Assembly: GCA_026168455.1 (NCBI GenBank)
Contig: CM047425.1
Location: 94,677,580 to 94,741,579 of the forward strand
DNA length: 64,000 bases
Direction of reading: 5' to 3'
Source of the DNA: Theocolax elegans
Taxonomy: Eukaryota; Arthropoda; Insecta; Hymenoptera; Cerocephalidae
Shown here piece by piece: positions 41,042-51,829 of this stretch (the first letter of the stretch is position 1; each line of letters opens with the position of its first letter). Position numbers and translations under genes: made by a program. The notes under the pieces were generated by a model, which was not told the origin of the DNA, did not search any database, and saw only the letters and a list, made by a program, of their open reading frames with translations.

Positions 41042-42270
41042 AATCAAAGCAAATTGTCGGTATCATCTGTTCCGGATTCATAATCATCTGATGATTCCTG
41101 CAAAAATAAAATTTATTAATCTGATTATAAATATAAACAATATAATTTACATAATATAATTTATATAAAAAAACATTGTGTACATGCCTCAAGAAACAGT
41201 GCATTATCAGTAGCTTCTTTGAGTGTTGCAATGGAACTCCATGGCACTCCATTGGCGTATGAATCTACAATACTTTGACATTTTTTTATTTTGTCTTTTA
41301 TGTCACCAATGTTGTCTTCAAACTCTCCACAAATAATGCTGTACATGTCATTACAAATATGTAACTGTTGCGGCCACAAAATTCTATACATTTGGATGCT
41401 GACAATAAAAGTCAGATACTTCCAGATTATTCGTTTAAAAATTTAATTCTTCGTGAATGATGAATACTGGAGGCGTAGCACTGCTTTGCAAAATCCTTTT
41501 TTTGTTGCTAGGTAAAATTTTGTTTTTGATAATTTCTATGTACTGTAAAGTAAAAACCTCGCTTAATAAAGCATATTGGTTCGCAAAGCCCGATAAATTT
41601 TATATTGAAAATAACCTGTAGCGAACGTTAAAATTTTCGTTTTTCTTAAAACTCGCGACTTCGGGTGAAAATACGTCGCGCTCTTGGTTGGTGGGAGTTC
41701 TTACCACCAGGAGGTCACGACTGTTCTCTCTGCCCGCTAGAGAAACAGTTGATAACAAGGCATATATATAGCCGCATTTCTTTGATAGGTCGTCGCTTTC
41801 CATCTGCGGCGGGCGTCTAAGGAAGGCCTCTAGCTCCTTACTGAGGAGACCAAAGCTAGAGTGCTGTGGTCGAAACGCCAATTTTTAAATTTTAAAGGTT
41901 TACTCTGGGATTTCCACCAACCATAATGGACGAAGAGTAAAAACCTCGCTTAATAAAGCATATTGGTTCGCAAAGCCCGATAAATTTTATATTGAAAATA
42001 ACCTGTAGCGAACGTTAAAATTTTCGTTTTTCTTATGTACTGTAAAGGTTGCATTTTGTTAGATATATGCACATGTATTCTTTTCATCAATTCTTCGTCC
42101 ATGTACGTAAGTGAAGCAACATTATCAGCTTTAAAAGGATAGTAATACATTCCGATAGTAACATTTGGATAGTGCGTATAATTCGTCAGGAATAAATATT
42201 TTAATGCAAATAGCATTTTTGAATTCTCTCTGGAAGCAGAATTATATTGCAAATAACTTGTTGATTTCAC
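41042..42270 (-). pseudogene. uncharacterised gene with acidic tail, disrupted (copy 1)
   Basis: I do not recognise a family. Minus-strand pieces, 5' to 3': about 42035-42270 (TNYTHYPNVTIGMYYYPF..., ...YMDEELMKRIHVHIS), interrupted by the 484-bp element; about 41450-41537 (ends HEELNF then a stop); about 41187-41430 (WPQQLHICNDMYSIICGEF...); and, after a probable intron with a GC-type donor, about 41042-41099, encoding an acidic end (SSDDYESGTDDTDNLL, stop). Without the inserted element and one copy of its target duplication the first two pieces are in frame, so the insertion came after the gene was open. A TA deletion near 41388 shifts the third piece relative to copy 2. The acidic tail resembles that of transposon-encoded proteins. 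The role is unknown. Confidence 0.5.
41551..42034. mobile_element. 484-bp element with 97-bp direct terminal repeats (copy 1)
   Basis: A 97-bp sequence (starting TAAAAACCTCGCTTAATAAA, ending CGTTTTTCTT) occurs at 41551-41647 and again at 41938-42034 in direct orientation, enclosing 290 bp of GC-richer DNA. The 13-mer ATGTACTGTAAAG flanks both ends (41538-41550 and 42035-42047), a clear target site duplication, and the insertion splits a reading frame. Direct terminal repeats on a short non-coding body resemble a TRIM/LARD-type LTR derivative, but the 13-bp duplication is longer than LTR integrases make (4-6 bp) and suits a LINE-type or other mechanism. The internal minus-strand frame (41600-41881, 93 codons) shows no known domain. 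Confidence 0.85.
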
Positions 42271-42640
42271 CCTCCATTGTTAATTATTAAAAGGAATCGA
42301 TGTCGAGGGTCAGTTTTTTAAATAAGGTAAACGTCCCTGTTATTAAACACCGTTCAAAATGTGTACCCCGTATTAAACAATTGAACTAAAATAAAATTAA
42401 TAATCTACATATAAAGTTTAGTGGAACGAAAAAAATTTTGTAAAATACTATAGATAATTTAGTTTCTGAAACAATATTAATAATTTGAATTAATAAACAA
42501 TTTAAGCAAAAAATAAATGTAACATATGGGCTCCTTCTAAAGTTGCGGAAAATCATGTACATTTAAGTAAAAAAATTAAATTATATATTTTTTCTGTTAT
42601 TCAGTTGTTTAGTTGGGAATATAATATTTTATTTCAATAG

Positions 42641-43641
42641 GAGACAGTTGCTACATATCACATATGCTTCTTACACCGATTTTACATTCTCCTCCACAAT
42701 CACTACAAGCTACTTACACTTCAGAGCATGTAAATACTCGATGCCGAGTGGAGCAGACTATAGGGAACTTAACTGGTGTGTGGATGGTTATTAATCGAGC
42801 CAGAAAATTGTACTACCGTCCACAAAAAGTGGCACAAATTATTAATGCTTGTGCTGTATTGCACAACATACGTCAACATTTCAGGTATTAAATTATTCAT
42901 AATTTTAAGTTGCAGTATATAAATGTGGGTCATTCCAGCCGAATTCGACAAAAAAGGGTGTGCAAATGGCAAGCCCAATTTTGACGCCGATTTTTTTTTA
43001 CGGTAGTATATGTGATATAAAAATCAATTCCCAAAATTTTAGACCCCACAATTTAAAATAGCAGCCCCTGGAATTTTTTAAACTTTCAAAAACAGCGTAT
43101 TTTTGGATATATTCAAAAAATTATATCTCCATGAGCTTTTATATTTTTGGACCTTCTTGGCAGCATTCTCTTGGTTTTTTGTTCTAATAGAAAAAAATAC
43201 TCCGGCTTTGCTATTGATGACTGATTGGGTACAATTTTTATTTTAGTGCAATGTATTTTTCGAAATTTTATTCTAATGTTTTAAAAAATACGCTGCATAT
43301 GAAAGTTTAAAAAATTCCAGGGGCCGACATTTTTAATTTTGAGGTCTAAAATTTTGGGAATTGACTTTTTTTAACACGTACTACTATAAAAAAAATCGGC
43401 GTCAAAATTGGGCTTTCCACTTATGCACCCTTTTAGTCGAATTCGGCTGAAACGTCGCATGTATATTTTCTATAAATTTAATTTTTTTTGTAGGATAAAT
43501 TATCATGCTCCTGTTGACATGCATGATGCAAATTTGGAGATCGAAATTCCCGCAGATTATGAAGCTGATTTAATCGAAAGGAATCGATTAATTGATTTAT
43601 ATTACTACTATTGTGAAAATTTCTTTTTTTTTAATATGTAA
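42641..43641 (+). pseudogene. orphan 3' exons of Harbinger transposase (duplicate)
   Basis: Exact duplicate of transposase exons 5 (42641-42884) and 6 (43494-43641) without exons 1-4. It encodes the Glu-containing C-terminal half only and cannot be catalytic alone, but could be spliced as alternative 3' exons to the upstream exons. Confidence 0.85.
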
Positions 43642-44123
43642 CGTCAAATAATGTATTCTGTATACACAGTATTTCAAGAATAAAGGTATTTATGCTGGTT
43701 TCTACTGTAAATCTATTGGTACATATGTTGCATTATAGAAATGAAGAGCCTTTTGATGGATTTGTCGGATTGGATACTTAAACATCATAATGTAATAAAC
43801 AAACCTTTTAAGTAATATGTTAACAAGGTACGTATTCTATAAAAAAACTAATCAATTAAAAGAAAAACCCAAAGGTTAAGAATATTGGATCATTTTTGTT
43901 TTTATTGTTATAAAAAATAGAAAAAATTTATTCAATATAAACAGGTATATAAAGTATTTCATAAATACATAAAATTATATCATTACATTAATAAAAATTT
44001 TGCAATTATCTTGTTACGATAGACTAAAAATCATTGTAAAATATGTTTCAAGCATCTCTAATTTCGAAGAACTCAATGTATATTTTGAAGGTATTTATTT
44101 AATGCAGCATATATGTAAATAAG

Positions 44124-45354
44124 AATCAAAGCAAATTGTCGGTATCATCTGTTCCGGATTCATAATCATCTGATGATTCCTGCAAAAATAAAATTTATTA
44201 ATCTGATTATAAATATAAACAATATAATTTACATAATATAATTTATATAAAAAAACATTGTGTACATGCCTCAAGAAACAGTGCATTATCAGTAGCTTCT
44301 TTGAGTGTTGCAATGGAACTCCATGGCACTCCATTGGCGTATGAATCTACAATACTTTGACATTTTTTTATTTTGTCTTTTATGTCACCAATGTTGTCTT
44401 CAAACTCTCCACAAATAATGCTGTACATGTCATTACAAATATGTAACTGTTGCGGCCACAAAATTCTATATACATTTGGATGCTGACAATAAAAGTCAGA
44501 TACTTCCAGATTATTCGTTTAAAAATTTAATTCTTCGTGAATGATGAATACTGGAGGCGTAGCACTGCTTTGCAAAATCCTTTTTTTGTTGCTAGGTAAA
44601 ATTTTGTTTTTGATAATTTCTATGTACTGTAAAGTAAAAACCTCGCTTAATAAAGCATATTGGTTCGCAAAGCCCGATAAATTTTATATTGAAAATAACC
44701 TGTAGCGAACGTTAAAATTTTCGTTTTTCTTAAAACTCGCGACTTCGGGTGAAAATACGTCGCGCTCTTGGTTGGTGGGAGTTCTTACCACCAGGAGGTC
44801 ACGACTGTTCTCTCTGCCCGCTAGAGAAACAGTTGATAACAAGGCATATATATAGCCGCATTTCTTTGATAGGTCGTCGCTTTCCATCTGCGGCGGGCGT
44901 CTAAGGAAGGCCTCTAGCTCCTTACTGAGGAGACCAAAGCTAGAGTGCTGTGGTCGAAACGCCAATTTTTAAATTTTAAAGGTTTACTCTGGGATTTCCA
45001 CCAACCATAATGGACGAAGAGTAAAAACCTCGCTTAATAAAGCATATTGGTTCGCAAAGCCCGATAAATTTTATATTGAAAATAACCTGTAGCGAACGTT
45101 AAAATTTTCGTTTTTCTTATGTACTGTAAAGGTTGCATTTTGTTAGATATATGCACATGTATTCTTTTCATCAATTCTTCGTCCATGTACGTAAGTGAAG
45201 CAACATTATCAGCTTTAAAAGGATAGTAATACATTCCGATAGTAACATTTGGATAGTGCGTATAATTCGTCAGGAATAAATATTTTAATGCAAATAGCAT
45301 TTTTGAATTCTCTCTGGAAGCAGAATTATATTGCAAATAACTTGTTGATTTCAC
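44124..45354 (-). pseudogene. uncharacterised gene with acidic tail, disrupted (copy 2)
   Basis: Duplicate of the gene at 41042-42270. Here the two bases TA missing from copy 1 are present (about 44470), so DFYCQHPNV runs in frame into YRILWPQQL; this is the less damaged version at that point. The same inserted element (44635-45118) and the same in-frame stop just before TNNLEVSDFY remain. Probably non-functional. No family recognised. Confidence 0.45.
44635..45118. mobile_element. 484-bp direct-repeat element (copy 2, by duplication)
   Basis: Same element as 41551-42034, present because the whole 3.08-kb unit was duplicated. Terminal repeats are at 44635-44731 and 45022-45118 and the 13-bp duplication at 44622-44634 and 45119-45131. 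Confidence 0.85.
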
Positions 45355-45647
45355 CCTCCATTGTTAATTATTAAAAGGAATCGATGTCGAGGGTCAGTTT
45401 TTTAAATAAGGTAAACGTCCCTGTTATTAAACACCGTTCAAAATGTGTACCCCGTATTAAACAATTGAACTAAAATAAAATTAATAATCTACATATAAAG
45501 TTTAGTGGAACGAAAAAAATTTTGTAAAATACTATAGATAATTTAGTTTCTGAAACAATATTAATAATTTGAATTAATAAACAATTTAAGCAAAAAATAA
45601 ATGTAACATATGGGCTCCTTCTAAAGTTGCGGAAAATCATGTACATT

Positions 45648-46560
45648 GCGAACAATAGTCCTAACCAAATCGTCTCATTCAGTTAAAAATCATTCTTAAG
45701 TTTTTAGTTTATCAAAGGTCAGACTTAGTTTAATTGAAAGATTGAAGCATTTAGAATTTATGTGCAAGGTTTTTCGTAATTAATATATTTAAAATAATGT
45801 TTCAAATTGTATTATTTTTTCACTACCATGAACACCTTAGAAATTAAACAGATTTACACACCATCTTGGAGGTACTGTTATAGCGCGTTCGGTTTTATAC
45901 CAAATATTTAGTTTATTTTGAAATATGATTATAATTTATAAATAAAAAACTTTTACCAAAATTTAGTGTAATAAAATAAAAATAAAAATGATAAAAAATG
46001 GATATAAATATTAAATATTATCTGTAAATTTTAAACTATAAGAATTCTTTTACAGTTTAAATTTATATCTTAATAGTTATAAATGTTAATGAAAAATTAA
46101 CTTCCTATAATAGTAAAGTACATATACTTACTAAATTGTAGTATTTAGTAACTATACTTATGAAACTTTTGGATTATTGTAAACGGATCTAAATAGAACT
46201 TCACCTCCTATAGAATTAATTTATTTAATGGCGAAAGATCATCGTCCAAAAGTTCTATGTCATTAATATTTTGTACTTTTAGAGTAATAAAACTTTCTTC
46301 TTAAAGAAATAAATTTTTGTATTAATTTTACAGAAGGATTTTGTGTTTTAGTGGTTTAAAAATAATAACTTGTTTCTTCCATTTCTCCCGTAATTTGTAA
46401 TTTGCAATTTGCACCCTCTTTTAAAATTTGCGTTTCGATTCATAATTATATCCAATTTATTTTCCCGTTAGTTACGGAGTCCACGTATTTATTTTGATTA
46501 TTGTAAACAAATTAATTCCTTAAATAACCTTCTGTTTCTAATAAATACATATTCGTTTAT
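45648..46560. other. AT-rich DNA, nothing recognised
   Basis: Between the tandem duplication and the next fold-back repeat. No open frame with a domain, no repeat structure seen. Confidence 0.4.
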
Positions 46561-46953
46561 TTAACGGGGTGCCATAGTCAATATTTATCCTCACTACCTT
46601 ATCGGCATACGTGATTATTAGTAATAAATTTGTAAATAAAACAGTATGTGAAAAAATAAGAGAAGAGGTGCCTTCGTTTATTAATAATCAAACTCTGTGC
46701 TGAATTTCAGATTAAAATTATATTGCGTTTTTGAGAAAAGTCTTACCAAAAATGTGAACCTAACCTCAACGAGGTGAAAAGATTTGATATTTTTGGTAAG
46801 ACTTTTCTCAAAAACGCAATAATATTTTAATCTAAAAATCAGCACACAGTTAGATTGTCAATAAACGAAGGCGCCTTTTCTCTTATTTTTTCACATAATG
46901 TTCTAATTTTTTGTTAATTAATCATCAAAAATTGAGTATGGAACCCCCTTAAA
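46561..46953. repeat. MITE / fold-back element, about 390 bp
   Basis: Terminal inverted repeat TTAACGGGGTGCCATAGTCAAT (left) pairs with the complement of ...ATTGAGTATGGAACCCCCTTAA (right). Inner arms also pair: ATGTGAAAAAATAAGAGAAG with its complement at about 46881-46903, and TGCGTTTTTGAGAAAAGTCT with its complement near 46799-46818. The TTAA at the ends may be target or terminus. Non-coding. Confidence 0.8.
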
Positions 46954-47106
46954 ATATTCTTTTATATAAATATACATTTTCTATTTACTTATATATCCAT
47001 GCATTTTGAAATTTCATTAAAATCAATAGCATTTAAATTTGATGTATTTTTCGAATATCAAATTCTCCTAAATTAATAATTATAGAAAAACTTTTCAAAT
47101 GTAATT

Positions 47107-48416
47107 CGTATCAAAGCGGAATAATCAACAAGTATTTTTTACGATACCATACACTGTGTTTTAATTAAAATTTATATATTTTGCTTAAACTCCATAAAAA
47201 GTTTCTGCAATAGAAAGTACTGAAATCAAAGCGGAATATTCGACAAGTATTTTTTACCATGTAATACATTGTATTTTTTTTATAATTAAACTTTTATATA
47301 TTTTACTTAAACTCCATTAAAAGTTTTTATTAATTTCCACAAAACTGATAAAAAGGAAACTTCTTTTTTTTATTCTCTTTAAATAAACAATGTCTATCCT
47401 TTTCGTGCTTTACATCAGTAGATAAAAAATTTTATAGAATAATAATAATTCATTTGTGCAAAATTAATTTCTGCATAACTAATAAAAAGTAATTTCTCTC
47501 TTTTTTATGTTCTTTAAATAAAATAATACTTGCACCACACGTTGGATTGCCATCTTACTTTTGAATAATACGTCTGATTTGAATTAAATAGCGAATTGCA
47601 TATGCATGTTTATATAAAAGACTTATAAAATATTTTAAGTTTGGTTATTAAGTAAGATTTATACGATTTATATAACGACATTATATGTTTCTAATGAGGC
47701 CTATTGTCGACACAGCGATTGATTTTTATTTGCTTTTGCAGTGATATGAAGCACTAAAAAAGAATATACACATATTCATAGAATATATAATTCAAAATCG
47801 GAAATACATTTTAGTTTAGATGTAAAACATTAGAATGCTTTATTTGACCATATTATTTTACACGATAACCTATCATCGATATATAAGAGGATATTAGTAA
47901 GTCAAAAATAACTCAATTAAAATACTTAATCAACGGTGGTGCAAGTATTATTTTATTTAAAGAGCATAAAAAAGAGTGAAATTACTTTTTTATTTGTTAT
48001 GCAGAAATTAATTTTGCACAAATGAATTATTATTATTCTATAAAATTTTTTATTTACTGATGTAAAGCACGGAAAGGAAGACATTGTTTATTTAAAGAGA
48101 ATAAAAAAAAGAAGTTTCCTTTTTATCAGTTTTGTGGAAATTAATAAAAACTTTTAATGGAGTTTAAGTAAAATATATAAAAGTTTAATTAAAAAAATAC
48201 AATTACATGGTAAAACTTACTTGTCGAATATTCCGCTTTGATTTCAGTACTTTCTATTGCCGAAACTTTTTATGGAGTTTAAGCAAAATATATAAAAGTT
48301 TAATTAAAATAATACAATGTATGGTATCGTAAAAAATACTTATCGATTATTCCGTTTTGATTTCAGTGCTTTCTATTGCAGAAACTTTTTAAAGAGTTTA
48401 AGCAAAATATATGTAG
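47107..48416. repeat. fold-back element with tandem repeats in the arms, about 1.3 kb
   Basis: Inverted arms of roughly 450-480 bp flank a unique centre (about 47560-47930). Each arm contains a repeated module of about 120-140 bp (AAAGCGGAATATTCGACAAG, TTTTTTAC, TTTATATATTTTGCTTAAAC, TCCATAAAAAGTTTC) present two or more times, then a unique arm part ending in TACTTGCACCAC near 47529-47540 with its complement at about 47936-47947. The architecture is that of a Foldback-type element. No coding sequence was found in the centre. Confidence 0.8.
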
Positions 48417-48948
48417 AAATAGGATGGGAGTAATAGATAACAGTTTTTAAAGTGTGATTGGAAACCATACTTGCGAATGTTGACACTTTCATAGAAGGTG
48501 TTTTATATAAAGTACTGTCTAGAGGCACTAATTCAACGTGGAATATTTAATAATGAATAATAAAATTATGGAAAGTGAAACTCAAATAAATATATAAAAA
48601 ATATCTACTGACATCTACAAAATACTTGCCGTTGTATCAGATACACATTTATATAATCTTATACAAAAAATAGGGTTGAAAATTTGAAATTAAAAATACT
48701 TGGAGATTAAGTTTTCAAAATTTAGTTTTTCGTTAAACTATGCTGTAATGTAATAGCTATGCTGTACATACTAATTGCCTCTATGATTATACAGATTTCT
48801 GTTCACTTATAGACACTAATTTACTATTACTATTTTTATATTATCATATTATCAGTACTCAGTCTTTGATCCTTATACATTTTTCAAAACGTCGTAAATT
48901 GGAATACGGTCGGGCACTGCATGGTTTTTACATCATCCTGCTCTGCTC

Positions 48949-49764
48949 AGTGCTTCTTTGCCGTTTGTCGTGTTCTAAGTATTCTACGTATTGTAAACCA
49001 CTTGTAGTGTTTTAAGTTTTGTAAACCACTTAATACAGAATATTTTCGTAATTCATACAAGTGCTGTCGTATAGTCGTATCGATTCTTCGTTTCTGGAGC
49101 ATCGATTCTTTGTTTCTGGAGTATCGATTCTTCAAGAATCGAATAAATAATCCATACTTTAAAAAAAGAATCGAGTAGAATCGCCCATTCCTGAGCCATA
49201 GTTGGTTTGGAATGTTGGTACCCAACGTGGAATCAATATTGGTACCCAACGTTGGACCAATGTTGGTACCCAACGTTGGATCAATATTGGTACTCAACGT
49301 TGGACCAATGTTGGTTCGCAAAGTTGAATCAATTTTGGTACCCAACATTGGTCCAACGTTGGGTACCGAGATTGGTCCAACGTTGGGTACCAACATTCCA
49401 AACCAACTATGGCATAGGGATGGGCGATTCTACTCGATTCTCTAAAATTTATTCGATTCTTTTTTTAAAGTATCGATTATTTATTCGATTTTTTTTTAAA
49501 GTATCGATTATTTATTCGATTCTTTTTTTAAAGTATCGATTATTTATTCGATTCTTTTTTTAAAGTATTGATTATTTATTCGATTCTTGAAGAATCGATA
49601 CTCCAGAAACAAAGAATCGAAACTCCAGAAACGAAGTATCGATACGACTATACGACAGCACTTATTTGAATTACGAAAATATTCTGTATTAAGTGGTTTA
49701 CAAAACTTAAAACACGACAAGTGGTTTACAATACTTAGAGCACGAAAAACGGCAAAGAAGCACT
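48949..49764. repeat. long-TIR element with internal minisatellites, about 0.8 kb
   Basis: Terminal arms of about 200 bp are inverted: AGTGCTTCTTTGCCGTTT at 48949 pairs with the end at 49764, and TTTTGTAAACCACTTAATAC and CGTATAGTCGTATCGATTCTT have complements on the right. Inside, 49200-49400 is a 20-25 bp minisatellite (TTGGTACCCAACGTTGGACC variants) which is itself partly palindromic, and about 49446-49600 is a tandem repeat of about 34 bp (TAAAGTATCGATTATTTATT). Long open frames on both strands here are minisatellite artefacts. Confidence 0.82.
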
Positions 49765-51829
49765 CGACGCCTCCCAACAATATCATTCTAACTCAGAAGT
49801 AAATTCAATACAAATCTAACTCAGCGAAAATTTAATATAAATCTAACTCGAGGCTTGCTTCAAAACAAATCTTATTCAAAAGTGAGTTCAATATAAATCT
49901 AACTCGAATATCCGTGCAAGAGAATTCTAATTCGAGGGTAAATGCAATGCCATTTTATATCAATATCACAATATGATTAATGCTGTTTCAGCATGCAATA
50001 CGATGCTAATAATATATTTTCAGATAAATTAATACAGAAATTTAACGTAAAAACTAAATAATATTAAATTTTATTTCTTAAATTAATATTATTGAGTTCG
50101 AATTGATAGTTTGTTCAAACCTCTACTTTTTTTAATATTATTTGTTTTTTGTTTCATTTAACCAAGCGGTTATTATTTTTTAACGATAATTATTTCAAGA
50201 TATCGTTTGGTTTGCTATAGTTTTCGACATACCAATTGAAAGCATAAATTATAAACTCTAATCACGTCGTTGTTCATTTGCCTGTGCAGTATCTTTAGGT
50301 GAAAACTTTTTAAATAATCACGTAAAACCCTATGTTTCCCATTCACGCTTATGTTACTGTAAAGTTTTTCAATATTTATTTTTCTTTAAAGATAGTTTGG
50401 CAACATAGGTAAAAAAAACACCGAAAATTTCTCTGAAATTCATAGATTTATCCGTATTTTTCTTATGAGTGTGTTCAGTAAAACGATTATTAATAGAGCT
50501 ACCTTAATATATGGAATAGCAAAATCATAAAATTCAGACAATGAAGACAGAAATAAATAATTTATACAAAATTTTTTTATGAAATAAGAACAAAAATATA
50601 ATATATTTTGTTTATAAGTCTCGTGAAATAGGAAAAGAAATTACTAAGTAAATTAATATAAGGGCAATTATTATTGTGAGTTCGGTGGATATAATAGGTG
50701 GAGGATCGTGCCAGATAATAATGATACACAATTTAAAGTGAAAATAGAATTAAATTTATTTTATCGTAAATTAAATATATGGGCATTAAAAAACCTTAGT
50801 TGATGTGGGGAAAAAACCTTGATATATATCTAAATATCTAATTTATCCTGATATAATTACTAAATAGCTTACATTAAACTTATTACAATTGGAAACTGTT
50901 ACTAAATTAGGAATAATAATAATAACAATAATAATAGTAATAATAACCGACTATGAATACATAAAATGGAATCGCTCGCGCAACTAGCGATCCTTCCCTT
51001 ACGTGTACGCTGGCGTCGCGATCCGGTGTGCTCCAACACAATCCAGGATTCGACACGATCACGGTCGACCACCTGAATGTAACGGCGATGTCTAGTCGTT
51101 CTTCCAGACAAATCAACAATCGGCCGAGAAGCTAGGCTTCTCAATCCAGTTATAATATCAAGCGCTCACGCTAATATCCAGAGATCCAAAGATTGGGCAG
51201 GCACTGCCCAGGTATTCACACACACGCACAGAAATCGCGAACACCAGCTATACGTCACACAATAGTTTATAATCAACCTCGCACAATGATCAAAAACACA
51301 CAATGTCGTGAAAGGGTACAAGTTGCCCGGTTGCTGGCTAGACTCGAAGTGTCGCTCGTCCGTCAAAAATCTGTCAATCAGGGTCTTGGTCAGGGTTTGG
51401 GTGGGGACGTGTTCCATGTGTAGTTATCCCTTTAGTGTACCATTCTGTATATCGCTGTTTATTTCAACTCACTAGCAGTCGACAATCGAGAAACATATGG
51501 TTAGAGCTAGGTATATACGGGGACACGACGGCTGCCTACTCTACCGCTCATAAAACTCCTTCGAAAATCCCGTGAAACAATGAACTATGGTTCTATTTGG
51601 GAATTCCCTTGTCATTTGTTCTTCCAACGTGTTGGCCATGCCGCTCAAAATACGTATTTTCTTATGGTATGCTTCTAAACGCTCATATATTAAGAAAAAC
51701 GCGCGTAAATACATGACAAAAAGGATCACAAAAAGATTTACTCTTAACCGTGCTTTTTTTCAAATTTAAAGCGTATAAATACGCGAACACACCGCCCGCT
51801 TTCGTCCACCGGACGAATATTTACATATA
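49765..51829. other. intergenic / remnant DNA downstream of BEL remnant
   Basis: 49796-49945 holds a degenerate tandem repeat (TTCAATATAAATCTAACTCG). 49946-50890 is AT-rich with nothing recognised, apart from an (AAT)n-like run at 50911-50946. 50950-51560 is GC-richer and could be the 3' UTR/LTR zone of the BEL remnant, but no matching second LTR was found. A minus-strand frame at 51541-51780 contains a hydrophobic stretch (LFVILFVMYLRAFFLIY) that could be a membrane segment; its origin is unknown. Confidence 0.35.

Larger units (their letters stand above)
39482..42563. repeat. 3.08-kb tandem duplication, unit 1
   Basis: Bases 39482-42563 (3082 bp) are followed immediately by a second copy, 42564-45647. 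The copies look identical except for a TA insertion in unit 2 (about 44470) and so are over 99.9% identical. Unit 1 starts at the last bases of Harbinger exon 4 and contains exons 5-6, the intron MITE, the minus-strand hypothetical gene and the 484-bp inserted element. Confidence 0.95.
42564..45647. repeat. 3.08-kb tandem duplication, unit 2
   Basis: Second copy, 3084 bp. It repeats orphan Harbinger exons 5 and 6 (42641-42884 and 43494-43641), the MITE (42925-43459), the minus-strand hypothetical gene and the 484-bp element (44635-45118). The junction at 42560-42568 reads straight from the unit end (GTACATT) into the unit start (TAAGTAAAAAAATT). The flank after 45647 (GCGAACAATAG) is new sequence. 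Confidence 0.95.

Noticed and set aside
48947..49563. Open frames of 77-149 codons with repeated VPNVGP/WYPTLDQ units
   Set aside because: Frames created by the 20-25 bp minisatellite and its inverted arms; not protein genes.
49440..49600. CRISPR-like array
   Set aside because: A simple AT-rich tandem repeat without unique spacers in a eukaryotic context.
51541..51780. Env-like membrane protein of the BEL element
   Set aside because: Only one hydrophobic stretch is visible; no other envelope features, so no assignment made.
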